Shown: positions 51,870 through 61,354 of the stretch, one piece after another | Layout of the letters: every line of letters begins with the position of its first letter | Position numbering within the stretch: the stretch's first letter is position 1 | Program-made: the position numbers and the translations under genes | Notes under the pieces: generated by a model | Databases searched by the model: none | What the model saw: only the letters and a program-made list of their open reading frames with translations | Told to the model about the DNA's origin: nothing | From: Diphasiastrum complanatum | Taxonomy: Eukaryota; Streptophyta; Lycopodiopsida; Lycopodiales; Lycopodiaceae | DNA: 64,000 nucleotides | NCBI GenBank assembly: GCA_029204225.1 | Contig: CM055099.1 | Coordinates: forward strand, 67,169,852 to 67,233,851 | Direction of reading: 5' to 3'

Positions 51870-52860
51870 TAGCCAAGTTGCTTTGAAGAGGCTATGGAGT
51901 CACAAGAATGGAGGGATGCCATGCAAAAGGAGTATGATGCTCTTATGGAGAATCATACATGGAAGCTTGTGGATCTTCCTCATGGAGGAAAACCACTTGA
52001 GTGCAAATGGATCTATAGATTGAAGTACAATCAAGATGGGAGCATCAACAAACACAAGGCAAGGCTAGTGGCAAAGGGGTTCTTGCAAACCAAGGGAGTA
52101 GATTTTGATGAAACTTTTGCTCTTGTTGCTAAACTAGTTTCCATAAGGTTGATCATTTCTCTTGCAACTACTTTCAATTGGCCTCTATTTCAACTTGATA
52201 TGAGTTATTTGGAAGAGGAGATCTTCATGAGGCAACCCGAGGGCTTCATCAAAGAAGATCAAGAAGAAAAAGTGTGTTTGTTGCTAAGAAGCCTTTATGC
52301 CCGGGCTTAAGCAAGCACCTAGAGCTTGTTACTCTAGGTTGAGTGCTTTCTTGAACTCTATAAAGGCCACCAAGAACTTTGGCATTATATATGATGGATC
52401 TAATCTTGCCTTGAGGGCATATTCGAATGCTGATTTTGCAGGTGATAAGGTGGATAGGAAGTCCACAAGTGCTTTTGTTACCTTTCTTTGCAATGGCATA
52501 GTGTCTTGGCTTTCCAAAAAGCAAGATACTATTTCTCTATCTTCAACCGAGTCGGAATACAAGGCACTAACATCAACAACAAAGGAGATCTTATGGTTGA
52601 AGAGGCTTTTGGTGGAGTTGCAAGTCATGGAGGCCGAGGAGCAACCAATAATATATTGTGATAACCAATCAAGCCAAGCTTTAGCAACAAATCGACATTC
52701 CATGCAAGGAGCAAGCACATAGATATTGCTCACCATTTTGTGAGGGAAAAAGATTCAAGCAAAGGAGATCAAGCTACATCATTGTCTTGTTCAGATTGCC
52801 TTGCTGATCTAATCACTAAAGCTTTCCAAAGGCTTCATTTATCAAGTTAAGATCAGCTTT
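51870..52860 (+). pseudogene. Copia RT and RNase H, YVDD region deleted
   Basis: RT is intact from DAMQKEYDALMENHTWKLVD through CKWIYRLKYNQDGSINKHKA, DFDETFALVAKLVSIRLIIS and EEEIFMRQPEGFIKEDQEEK. After a frameshift near 52300 comes GLKQAPRACYSRLSAFLNS. This then runs directly into NFGIIYDGSNLALRAYSNAD, so roughly 100 or more residues with the catalytic YVDD are missing. RNase H has ADFAGDKVDRKSTSAFV, WLSKKQDTISLSSTESEYKA and YCDNQSSQALATN. It cannot encode active RT. Confidence 0.85.
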
Positions 52861-52913
52861 AGGAGTTGTAGATAGATGTACTATAGTTGTATCATGTAAA
52901 AATTGAGGAGGAG

Positions 52914-53581
52914 TGTTAGAATTTAGCAATTTTCACATGGTTTTTGATGTATTTTGACATCTATGTGGATACACACATGTGAGGACCTATCCACACATGT
53001 GAAATGACACTTGTAATATTCAGATCCATTTTGGTTAGCTTTCATTTGAGTCAAATATGACATCTCCTAAATTATAGGAGTTAGGTCCTAGATTGTAGGA
53101 ATCTAGAAGGTCAACACAAACCACCAATGGATGATGTGGCAAACTTGATAGATCTTATCCAAAGTGGATATGGATAAGTACACTGAGCTGTCCCACATGT
53201 GCTGGATGTAGCTTAGAGAGAGATTATGGTGATTATGTACTTGATCCATGATGGATCCATTGTGAACCTAATGATGAGAAACTTTGGTTTGTGAAGCAAT
53301 CTTGGTGTTTTCACTCTTTTAAGCACTTTCTTTGTGGATGAATGCTTAGAAAATCAGGAATAAACTATTTCTCTGTTATCAAGCTGTACAGTAGCTGTAC
53401 TTCACACGTGTGAAGCCGTGGATCATCATTTCTTGACTGTTCTTGCATGGAATCACAAAGATTGTCAAGTAGAAGCGAGATTTGGAAGCTAGTCTTGATA
53501 TAGATTAAGACCCCAAGCTATCAATAACTCTTTGTGATCATTTGTAGATCAAATTCAGTCCTTAAACTCTAAAATTTGACA
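52914..53581 (+). repeat. 3' LTR of the split element
   Basis: TGTTAGAATTTAGCAATTTTC... to ...AAAATTTGACA. Same family as 57376-58069: this copy has an extra ~29-base block near 53050 and lacks a ~45-base tandem duplication present in the other. It contains a 16-bp palindrome CTTCACACGTGTGAAG at 53400-53415. Confidence 0.9.
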
Positions 53582-53586
53582 TATAT

Positions 53587-54960
53587 TTGATGGTTGATGA
53601 CAAATATGCACGCCATTTTCTCATTCCCCCAGTCAAATGCTAGTATATGTCGAGCTCCAAACTAATGATCAACTATAATTAAGGGACTTTCCTATTTGTG
53701 AGTAAACATATATGTAAGTGACTTCTATATCGTGGATCAAAATTTCAAAAGATGTCATCCTTGAAAAAATATTGAGTACATTGAACATGCCCATCTCCAA
53801 CAGCAAAGAACCACAGTAGTGTGAGACCAATGAGATCATCAAAACATGTTTGACCAAATCTCATGAGATACGTATTGATCCACATACAAATGTTTGATAA
53901 TAAGCAACAAGAGAGCCACAAAAAACATGAATTTAATTTACCTTCATGTGCAAAAAGTACAAAAAGGACCAAGCTTATTTTTGCATTTTTCACACTTCAA
54001 TCGTCCAAATGACATATTTGCTAAGTGCACAACATTTTTTATCTAGTTAATCCACTAGTTTGTGTTGGGCAAGATGGTTTTGTGCCTGTGATTACTTTAT
54101 AGATATTCCATGCTACTATTATCATGGTTTTCGATGTTCTATAACTTTGTATCCCCCATTGGTGATTTGTTAGAGTCACAAAAAGTCCCAATAAGATGAA
54201 ATCATTTTTCTATCATGTCTTTGGTCAATTTTGATAGTGTGATATCTACCCCCCAACGGCCTCCTATTGTTGGAAAAACTAGTCAATGAAGCTAGTTCAT
54301 CAACTAATTCAACATCATCATCCACTTGACCATTGGAGTTTTGAGGTTGAGTTTGAATTGGCCTCACCATAAGGTGGGTAGCTCTTTCTATGTTGCATGG
54401 TCTATTGAAAATGCAAATGCTAGCTTAATTTTATTTGGCCATTCATGAATATATGGTATAGCTAGTGGGACCTCAACCTCCATTATGTTGTAGATTGTAC
54501 TTTTCATATAGTATAAAGTCACGTTTTCAAATGCGAATGATACCTTGACTAGATTTGGTCATTCATGAATATTCGAACATGGCCAGTGGACCTCTACCTC
54601 CACCAAGGAGGTATTTGGTTTAATTCGTCAATCATTTTAGAAGTCTTGCTTCTTTACTTTTCCCATCATGGTATTAAAGCCATGCTTGCTCACCATAGCA
54701 TCAAATCCTTGATTTAGTCCATGATGTGAGAATTGAGCATCTTGAATAATGATCAATAATTCTCTCAATCCTAAAATACACAATAGTCTAAAATGGTTCT
54801 AATATTTGAGGGTATGGTTGTAATTAATGCCTATTCTTGGTAATTGATTTTTTGACATATGATTCAACTCTAATTCTTTGTCGTTCATGGTTTACTCCTA
54901 AAAAGATTAATCCATAACTTCTTCTTTTCAACATTCAATCAAAGTTTTTGCTTCTTGCAA
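53587..54960. other. Spacer between the two halves; no gene recognised
   Basis: AT-rich. A 64-codon minus ORF at 54176-54370 has no recognisable motif. Confidence 0.4.
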
Positions 54961-54962
54961 GT

Positions 54963-55425
54963 CTCAAAATCAATGGAAACATCATCCTCTAAGATCATGC
55001 TCACTGAAAATTTCAATGGCCAAGACTTCATATGTGCATGGAAGTTCAAGATGAGGATGATCTTGCTTGAGAAAGACTTATGAAATATGATCAATGGCAA
55101 TGAAGCCATTCTTGGTCATGATCCACAAGCAATTTTTATACGTGTGAATAGGGATTCCAAAGCCCTTGCTCTAATTCCTCCAAATATAAAAAATGTCACA
55201 AATCGCTCATGTTAGTCAATGCACTCTTCCAAACAATCATGGGACACATTGTGAAGCCTATTTGAAACCCAATAAGCGACCACACATCTATACTTGAAAA
55301 GACATTCTTTACTTTGAATTTTCAAATTTATCTTTATCATGTAAATCACTTCAGATCCTTATTAAATCAATTGTTTATCGTAGGCTCTCCAGTTCTAGTG
55401 AATGGCTTAGTCAAGACCCCAAATA
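54963..55425 (+). pseudogene. Copia gag N-terminal relic
   Basis: LTENFNGQDFICAWKFKMRM and ILLEKDL match the opening of copia gag ('FxGxNYxxWKxxMxxxLxxxDLW'). After a TGA the frame continues MINGNEAILGHDPQAI, then decays. It is not in the right place or orientation to belong to the split element. Confidence 0.6.
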
Positions 55426-57300
55426 ATAGCCTCTCCCCAAAAAGACTTAGGTAGAGATGAATCTAGCCTTAAAGCCTTTGCACACTCACAAAGTGTTCTA
55501 TTCATTCTCTCGGCTATACCATTTTGTTGAGGACTATAAGTACATGTAAGCTCTCTTTTAATGCCATCGGATCTACAAAAATCTATCATCTTGGTGTAGA
55601 TATACTCTCCACCATTATCACTTTTCAATACTTTGATTCTAGCATCAAGTTTATTTTCAGCTAGAGTTTTGAACTTAACAAAGGCTTCAAACACTTTACT
55701 TTTGGAATCCAAAAGTTCAATCCAAGTGTATCTAGAGTAATCATCAATAAAAGATACACACATAGATGCACCTTATTAGATTCAGTGCACATCACCATGA
55801 ATGAGATCTAATGCTTTTGTAGATCTAGTGGAAGAGTTAACAAAAGGTAGTTTGTGTGCCTTTGAGAGGCTACAAGCTTCACATCTTTTTCCACACTTTG
55901 AGAGTGTCTTTGGAAGGCTGAGAGCAAGATCCTTGGTGCATAACGTCTCCATTGATTTGAAGTTGGGATGGCCCAACCTCTTATGCCAAAGCTCTACTTG
56001 ATTGAGCTCCTCCTTCACCATGTTCACACTTCCAAGAAAAACATTAGCATCTAGCTTGAAAGGCCTTCCTTCCTTGAATCTCTTTACAATGCAAGTATCA
56101 TTCATCATTATGGAGCAAACACCTTGCTTAAAATGGACATCTAAACCATCATCCATCAATTGTCCTACACTTAACAAATTCTTAGTGAGTGTAGGAACAT
56201 AGAGTACATTATCAAGATCTACTCTTTTAGAGGATCCAAGACTTAAGGGAATAGTTCCCACTCCATCTATTCTACATTCTTGAACACTTGCTGCTAGAAT
56301 AGACTTTTTACAACCTACAAAAGGTACAAGAGTTGAGAAAAAATCCTTTTGGAATGTCATGTGGAAACTAGCCCCACTATCAATCCACCATGTGTCATTG
56401 GAGTAGCTCTTGGATGTTGATGTAGATGCCATCAAGGATGAATCCACTTCATCCTTATCTTCCTCAAGGGTGAGTTTGCCTTGTTTGCTCTCTCCTTGTG
56501 TATTCTTTTTCTTGTAACGCTCGGCTGCAAAGTGCCCCTTCTTTCCACAACAGAAGCACTTGAGTTTGGCTTTGTTCTTCTTTCCACCTTTAGAGCTTGA
56601 TGGTTGATCATCACTCTTGGTCTCCTTTTGTTGGATCTTCTTCTTGGACTTTACCTTTCCTTTGCTTGAGAAGTTGGCCTTCTCATCACCATCATGCAAC
56701 TTTAAGGAACCAATTCTTTGCTTGACATGAAAGATTCTACTCTCCTCGGCCACAAGCACACTATGGAGCTTGTCAATAGAAGGTAGAGCATCTTGAATAG
56801 CAAAGCTTTGTACAAGATTGGAGAACTCATCTCCAAGACCATTCGAAATGATTTGAACAAGTTCATCATCATGAATACCCTCACTTATGATAGAAAGTTC
56901 TTTCTTGAGAGATTTTATTCTCAAGACATACTCTTGAGCACTCTCATCACTCCCTCTAATGCTTTGAAGAACTTTATTTCTTAACATAAGCACTCGAGGT
57001 ATTTTTGGATTCATAAATCCCTTTTAGATAGTCCCATGCCTCTTTGGCCGAGGTACAAGATGCCACTTCTTTTAGAAGTTCATTACTAACATTCATTTTT
57101 AGGCAATGTAATGCTAGTCTAGCTCTCTTTTTGTATCTCACTAGATCTTGCCCTCCTTGAGGTTCTTCTTCCTCTCCTATGACAAGATCATACATATATT
57201 GGAGCACTAGTAATGACTCCATTCTTACTTTCCTAGTTGAATAAACATTAGAATTTAGCCTTTCACTAGCCTCAAGAAGATAGGCTCCAATTGAACCCAT
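55426..57300 (-). pseudogene. Copia gag-protease-integrase, long open stretches
   Basis: Start ATG 57300-57298 (MGSIGAYLLEASERLNSNVY). The gag core KRARLALHCLKMNVSNELLK, EAWDYLKGIYESKNTS is followed by a frameshift at ~56995. A 410-codon open frame (57014-55782) continues SIRGSDESAQEYVLRIKSLK and the knuckle CFCCGKKGHFAAER, whose last Cys is Arg. Protease WWIDSGASFHM, LTKNLLSVGQLMDDG and the finger LWHKRLGHPNFKSM...CEAC come next. After a TGA, integrase resumes with VSFIDDYSRYTWIELLDS, KVLKSDNGGEYIYTKMIDFC and YSPQQNGIAERMNRTLCECA (D, D, E present). It ends at GEAI. Confidence 0.9.
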
Positions 57301-57363
57301 TCTAACTAGTAACAAGTACAACAAATGAAGATATTTTGATCATCAACTAATCTCTTTGACTTG

Positions 57364-57375
57364 GCTCTGATACCA
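57364..57375 (-). promoter_or_regulatory. PBS of the split element
   Basis: TGGTATCAGAGC on the minus strand after the LTR end AAATTTGACA. Confidence 0.9.
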
Positions 57376-58069
57376 TGTCAAATTTCAGAGTTGAAGGACT
57401 AAATTTGATCTACAAATGATCACAAAGAGTGATTGGTAGCTTGGGATCTTGATCTATATCAAGACTAGCTTCCAAATCTAGCTTCTACTTGACAATCTTT
57501 GTGATTCCAAGCAAGAACAATCAAGAAATGATGATCCACGACTTCACACGTGTGAAGTACAGCAACTGTACGACCTAATAACAGAGAAATAGTTTACTTA
57601 TAATTTTCTAAGCATTCATCCACAAAGAAAGTGCTTAAGAGAGTGAAAACACCAAGATTGCTTCACAAACCAATGTTTCTCATCATTAGGTTCACAACGG
57701 ATCACAATGGATCACAAACCAATGTTTCTCATCATTAGGTTTACAATGGATCCATCATGGATCAAGTACATAATCACCATAATCTCTATCTAAGCTGCAT
57801 CCAGCACGTGGGGGACAGCTCATTGTACTTATCCATATCCACTTTGGATAAGATCTATCAAGTTTGCCACATCATCCATTGGTGGTTTGTGTTGACCTTC
57901 TAGATTCCTACAATCTAGGACCTAACTCCTAACTCAAATGAAAGCTAATCAAAATGGATCTGAATATTACAAGTGTCATTTCACACGTGTGGACAGGTCC
58001 TCACACGTGTGGATCCACATAGATGTCAAAATACATCAAAAATCATGTGAAAATTGCTAAATTCTAGCA
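57376..58069 (-). repeat. 5' LTR of the split element
   Basis: Starts TGCTAGAATTTAGC at 58069. It matches the LTR at 52914-53581 apart from substitutions and two indels. It contains a tandem duplication of a CACAAACCAATGTTTCTC unit (about 57660-57740). An 18-bp palindrome (ACTTCACACGTGTGAAGT) lies at 57541-57558. Confidence 0.9.
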
Positions 58070-58074
58070 ATATA

Positions 58075-59251
58075 GCATAGGTTTTCATAGTAAGTTCTAA
58101 AATAAAAACTCTCGTGGATGATGAGTGCTTCCTACTAAGTGATTATGCTTACATTTATTTACAAAGGATTATCCTTACAATCATTTATAAAGGTTGTTGA
58201 TGGCATTTCTAATCTAACGCAACTTTTGAACAACTTTTTATAGTTGGTCATAAAGGCCACCCATTTTGGTTGAAACCCCCCAATATGTATCATATAAGTT
58301 CAAATGGTTGACATCAAATGAGGAGGTTGTGCATTACACCATCCATGCATATATCTGAATTCCACATCCAAGATAATAACGGTCACTTTGTATCAATGTT
58401 TCCCACCAATGATTGTGACATGTTACACCAAGTCATTAAACTTGAAACATGTTAGAAGCTTGTCAGGTTGCACTAAGAGGGAGTTTGAGAGTTGAGTTTG
58501 AAAGGAGTGGGACCAAAACCTCCAATGCTTTCAACTTTTAGCAACATTAAATGCTTGTCACGAGTGAGGACCAACCCACGTTCACAAATAGACGAGTTGC
58601 ATGAAAAGGTGCTTTCAACACTTTCAAAGGCTTTTAGAAGTCTTTAGCAAGACATGAAGTCGTAGGAACATGGAGAGCTTGCTAGGGAGGGCATTACACC
58701 CATAAAACTCTAGACAAGCTTTGTATGCAAGGCATTGACAAAAATGACCTGGATGTTTACACCACCTACAATGGGGGGTTTAAGACTAAAACCTAGAAGC
58801 TCCCCTATGCATACATAGCCCTGGAGAGGCTAGGTTGTATTTTTTCATTTTTGGTGTTGCATGAGGATGAGGCTTTGCGCTTAGGGCAATGACGATCCTT
58901 AATTGCGATCCTTGAAAAAGTGAGAGCGAGAGAGAGAGAGGGAGAGAGGGAGGGGGGCTTCGTCAATCGAACAATCAAAAAACATCAAGCAAGGAGCAAG
59001 GAAACAAATCACTTGTGGTACATTTTAATGAGATTCTGATGTTTTGCAAGTCTTTTTGATGCAATCACTTAATACATGTTTCGAGATTCCAATGCTCCTG
59101 ATTTTTTTTGTTTCCCCACTTATATTATGAGCATGCGTGCTCTGCCTTATAAATTCTGCATTCTTTCCATGCATTGACAGCATAGTTTTCTCTTGTTGTA
59201 TCATAACCTGTTTTTTCCGAGATTTATGTATGTGAGTGTGCAACAGGAGCC
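58075..59251. other. RAD50 upstream region and 5' UTR
   Basis: No other gene seen. A short GA tract lies at 58925-58950. The start of transcription cannot be placed. CAACAGGAGCC precedes the ATG. Confidence 0.45.
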
Positions 59252-60176
59252 ATGAGTACCCTGGACAAGATGCTAATCAAGGGAATTCGAAGTTTCAATC
59301 CAGAAAATACGCATGTCATCACCTTTTACAAACCGCTTACTTTAATTGTTGGTCCTAATGGTGCTGGCAAGACGGTTAGTCTCAACTTAATGAGAATTTC
59401 AATTTCGTTCTGTTACTAGTTTCAATTCAGTTTTTTTACTCGAATGAGATTTAGCCTTCCATTAAAATTTAGTCTGCTATATGAAACAATATTGGACCTT
59501 TTTGCATGCTTGTATTAGGACTTTGTGAGTGTGAGGTAAAGAGCTCAAATACTGTACAAGTGAAAGAAAACTAATTTCTTCTTCTTTTTTTTTTGATCCA
59601 GACAATTATTGAATGTCTGAAGCATGCTTGCACAGGGGAGCTTCCACCAAATGCAAGATCTGGGCATTCTTTCGTTCATGATCCCAAGGTTGCATTTTAC
59701 TAAGTTTTTGAATTGCACATGTTTTCTTTAAGATTTTTGGCACGATGTATCATTGGTTAATTGGTATTTTCTATAGAATTTCATCGGCAACCAGCAAGTG
59801 ATGAGCCCTCTATAAATGTCGAACAGTGGAAATTTTGACCTCTTTTTGTTTGTAAGGTTATAATTTGCTTTGGGTTGGGCTTGAGATTCTGTCATCTCTT
59901 TTGAATTGGATACTGGTGATTAGGAAAGCTTGTAAATGGTTCTGGACAGCAATCTATTTTTGAGGCTATAACGAAATGTACCTTTTTATTTATTGATCAT
60001 TGTACAAGATTGCTGGAGAAACAGAAACAAAAGGCCAGATAAAGTTGAGGTTCAAGACTGCAGCTGGGAAAGATGTTGTATGCATTCGTTCGTTTCAGCT
60101 CATTCAGAAAGCATCTAAGTTGGAATACAAAGCCATTGAGAGTGTGCTTCAGACCATCAATTCACACACTGGTGAG
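59252..60176 (+). CDS. RAD50: RAD50 DNA repair protein, coding exons 1-3
   Basis: RAD50 is the SMC-like ATPase of the MRE11-RAD50-NBS1 complex, which senses and processes DNA double-strand breaks, telomeres and meiotic breaks. Exon 1 (59252-59374) reads [19 protein letters not shown], then [12 protein letters not shown], the Walker A nucleotide-binding loop. Exon 2 (59602-59688) continues [20 protein letters not shown], then GHSFVHDPK. Exon 3 (60009-60176) gives [40 protein letters not shown] and TINSHTGE. Donors are GTTAGT, GTTGCA and GTGCGC; acceptors are CCAG and CAAG; all junctions are phase 0. A second donor at 60190 is possible but would add residues not seen in the family. The ~126 residues correspond to the start of a protein of about 1300 residues. 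The frame is clean, so it looks like a live gene cut by the window. Confidence 0.92.
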
Positions 60177-61156
60177 GTGCGCAGACAAGGTTCAAGTGTC
60201 ATTAACTTATATTTATTTAGATGCATGAGCTCAAGCTAGTCTATAAGAGTTTTATCAGCATGTCGTAAGCTAGTTTTGGTTATTACTTGTTGCAGCAGTC
60301 CAAAATTTAAATGCATAAAATGGGCGTTTAGTTCTATACATGGATAAAAATATATGAATAAGAATAACATAGTCAAGTGAGTATAATGAGGCGAGTCCAT
60401 AACTAGGATGCCCATCCAAACTATTTCTACACTAATTTGTCCTTGAATAGTGATTTGATTGGATCAATAATGATGAGATCATCAATCATTGAATCAAGAA
60501 TTTAGTTTATATTGCTCGATTCAAAGAATTGGATCAATTGTTTTTGCCATTTTCATTATGAAAATCGGTTTTGCATAAGATGAAACCATTTTGAATCAAT
60601 GCCAAACCTCTCTCAGATAAGATCCATACTACCCATGGTTGCATGCTTCTCCTTTTTTTAAAGGTCTTTTTGTTGACATCGTTTTTTTCAAGGTCTTTAT
60701 TTAAGGTCTTTTATTGACATCTACAATGCATACTTTTGGATATTGTGTCCTTGACACTAGGTGTACTATTGGATGATTGACTCTTAATGACAAGTGTATG
60801 TTTGGGTGATCTTCCCTCAACAAGAAGTGTATTAAGAAACTCATATCTTCAACATCATCCAATCTACTTTTGGATATCTCATTCTCAATTGCAAGTGTAC
60901 CCTTGGATGCTTTACCTTGAACATGTGTACTTTTGGGCTTCTCTTGTGGGTCATGCTCCTTGGCTGATTTCTAAAACTTTGAAAAGTGGGCGCCATGCTC
61001 ACATTTTCCCTCAAGGATTCTAGAAAGCCAACATGAAATTGAGTGAAACTTTAACTCTTTGTCACCTCTTGTTGAAGATATCTTGGTTATCTTACAAAGA
61101 GAACATTGTTCGATGCCATGAATCATCCTAAGAATTGTGTTGGAGCCATAGTTGTG
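60177..61156 (+). other. RAD50 intron 3, first part
   Basis: The next exon (after HTGE, expected to begin with Lys-Val) is not found up to 64000, so the intron is at least 3.8 kb. The first kilobase is AT-rich with no other feature. Confidence 0.6.
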
Positions 61157-61172
61157 TCGAACCGCGGTTCGA
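61157..61172. repeat. 16-bp perfect palindrome with CGGTTCGAA repeats
   Basis: TCGAACCGCGGTTCGA is a perfect palindrome. Further GGTTCGAACC and CTTCGAACCG units follow within 35 bases, and a mutated CAAACCG at about 61247. GGTTCGAACC resembles a tRNA B box, but no A box is visible. Confidence 0.7.
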
Positions 61173-61264
61173 ACCGGCCCGCTTCGAACCGTTTTTTTTT
61201 GGAATTGGAAAAAAAAAGTTAAATATTTTTTAAAGAAAAAATGGTTCAAACCGTTTTTTTGGGC

Positions 61265-61267
<3 letters not shown>

Positions 61268-61344
<77 letters not shown>

Positions 61345-61354
61345 AAAGAAAGAA
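61268..61354. repeat. (GA)n(GAAA)n tract at the 3' end of a LINE
   Basis: About 36 GA units, then GAAA units, abutting the LINE 3' end. In element orientation this is a (TTTC)n(TC)n tail. Confidence 0.9.

Larger units (their letters stand above)
55426..58069 (-). mobile_element. 5' half of the split copia element (5' LTR, PBS, gag, protease, integrase)
   Basis: Minus strand: 5' LTR 57376-58069, PBS 57364-57375, gag from 57300, protease, and integrase ending at LPKSFWGEAI near 55426. The next expected residues of integrase, and all of RT, are absent. The flank before the LTR, in element orientation, is TATAT (58074-58070). Confidence 0.85.

Noticed and set aside
53587-55425. Spacer between split-element halves as part of the element
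   Set aside because: It contains an unrelated gag relic and lies outside the LTR end and TATAT flank, so it is host or older repeat DNA carried by the inversion.
60177-60191. Extending RAD50 exon 3 to the CAAG/GT donor at 60189/60190
   Set aside because: It would add Val-Arg-Arg-Gln after HTGE, where the family continues with Lys-Val; the donor after GAG at 60176 fits better.
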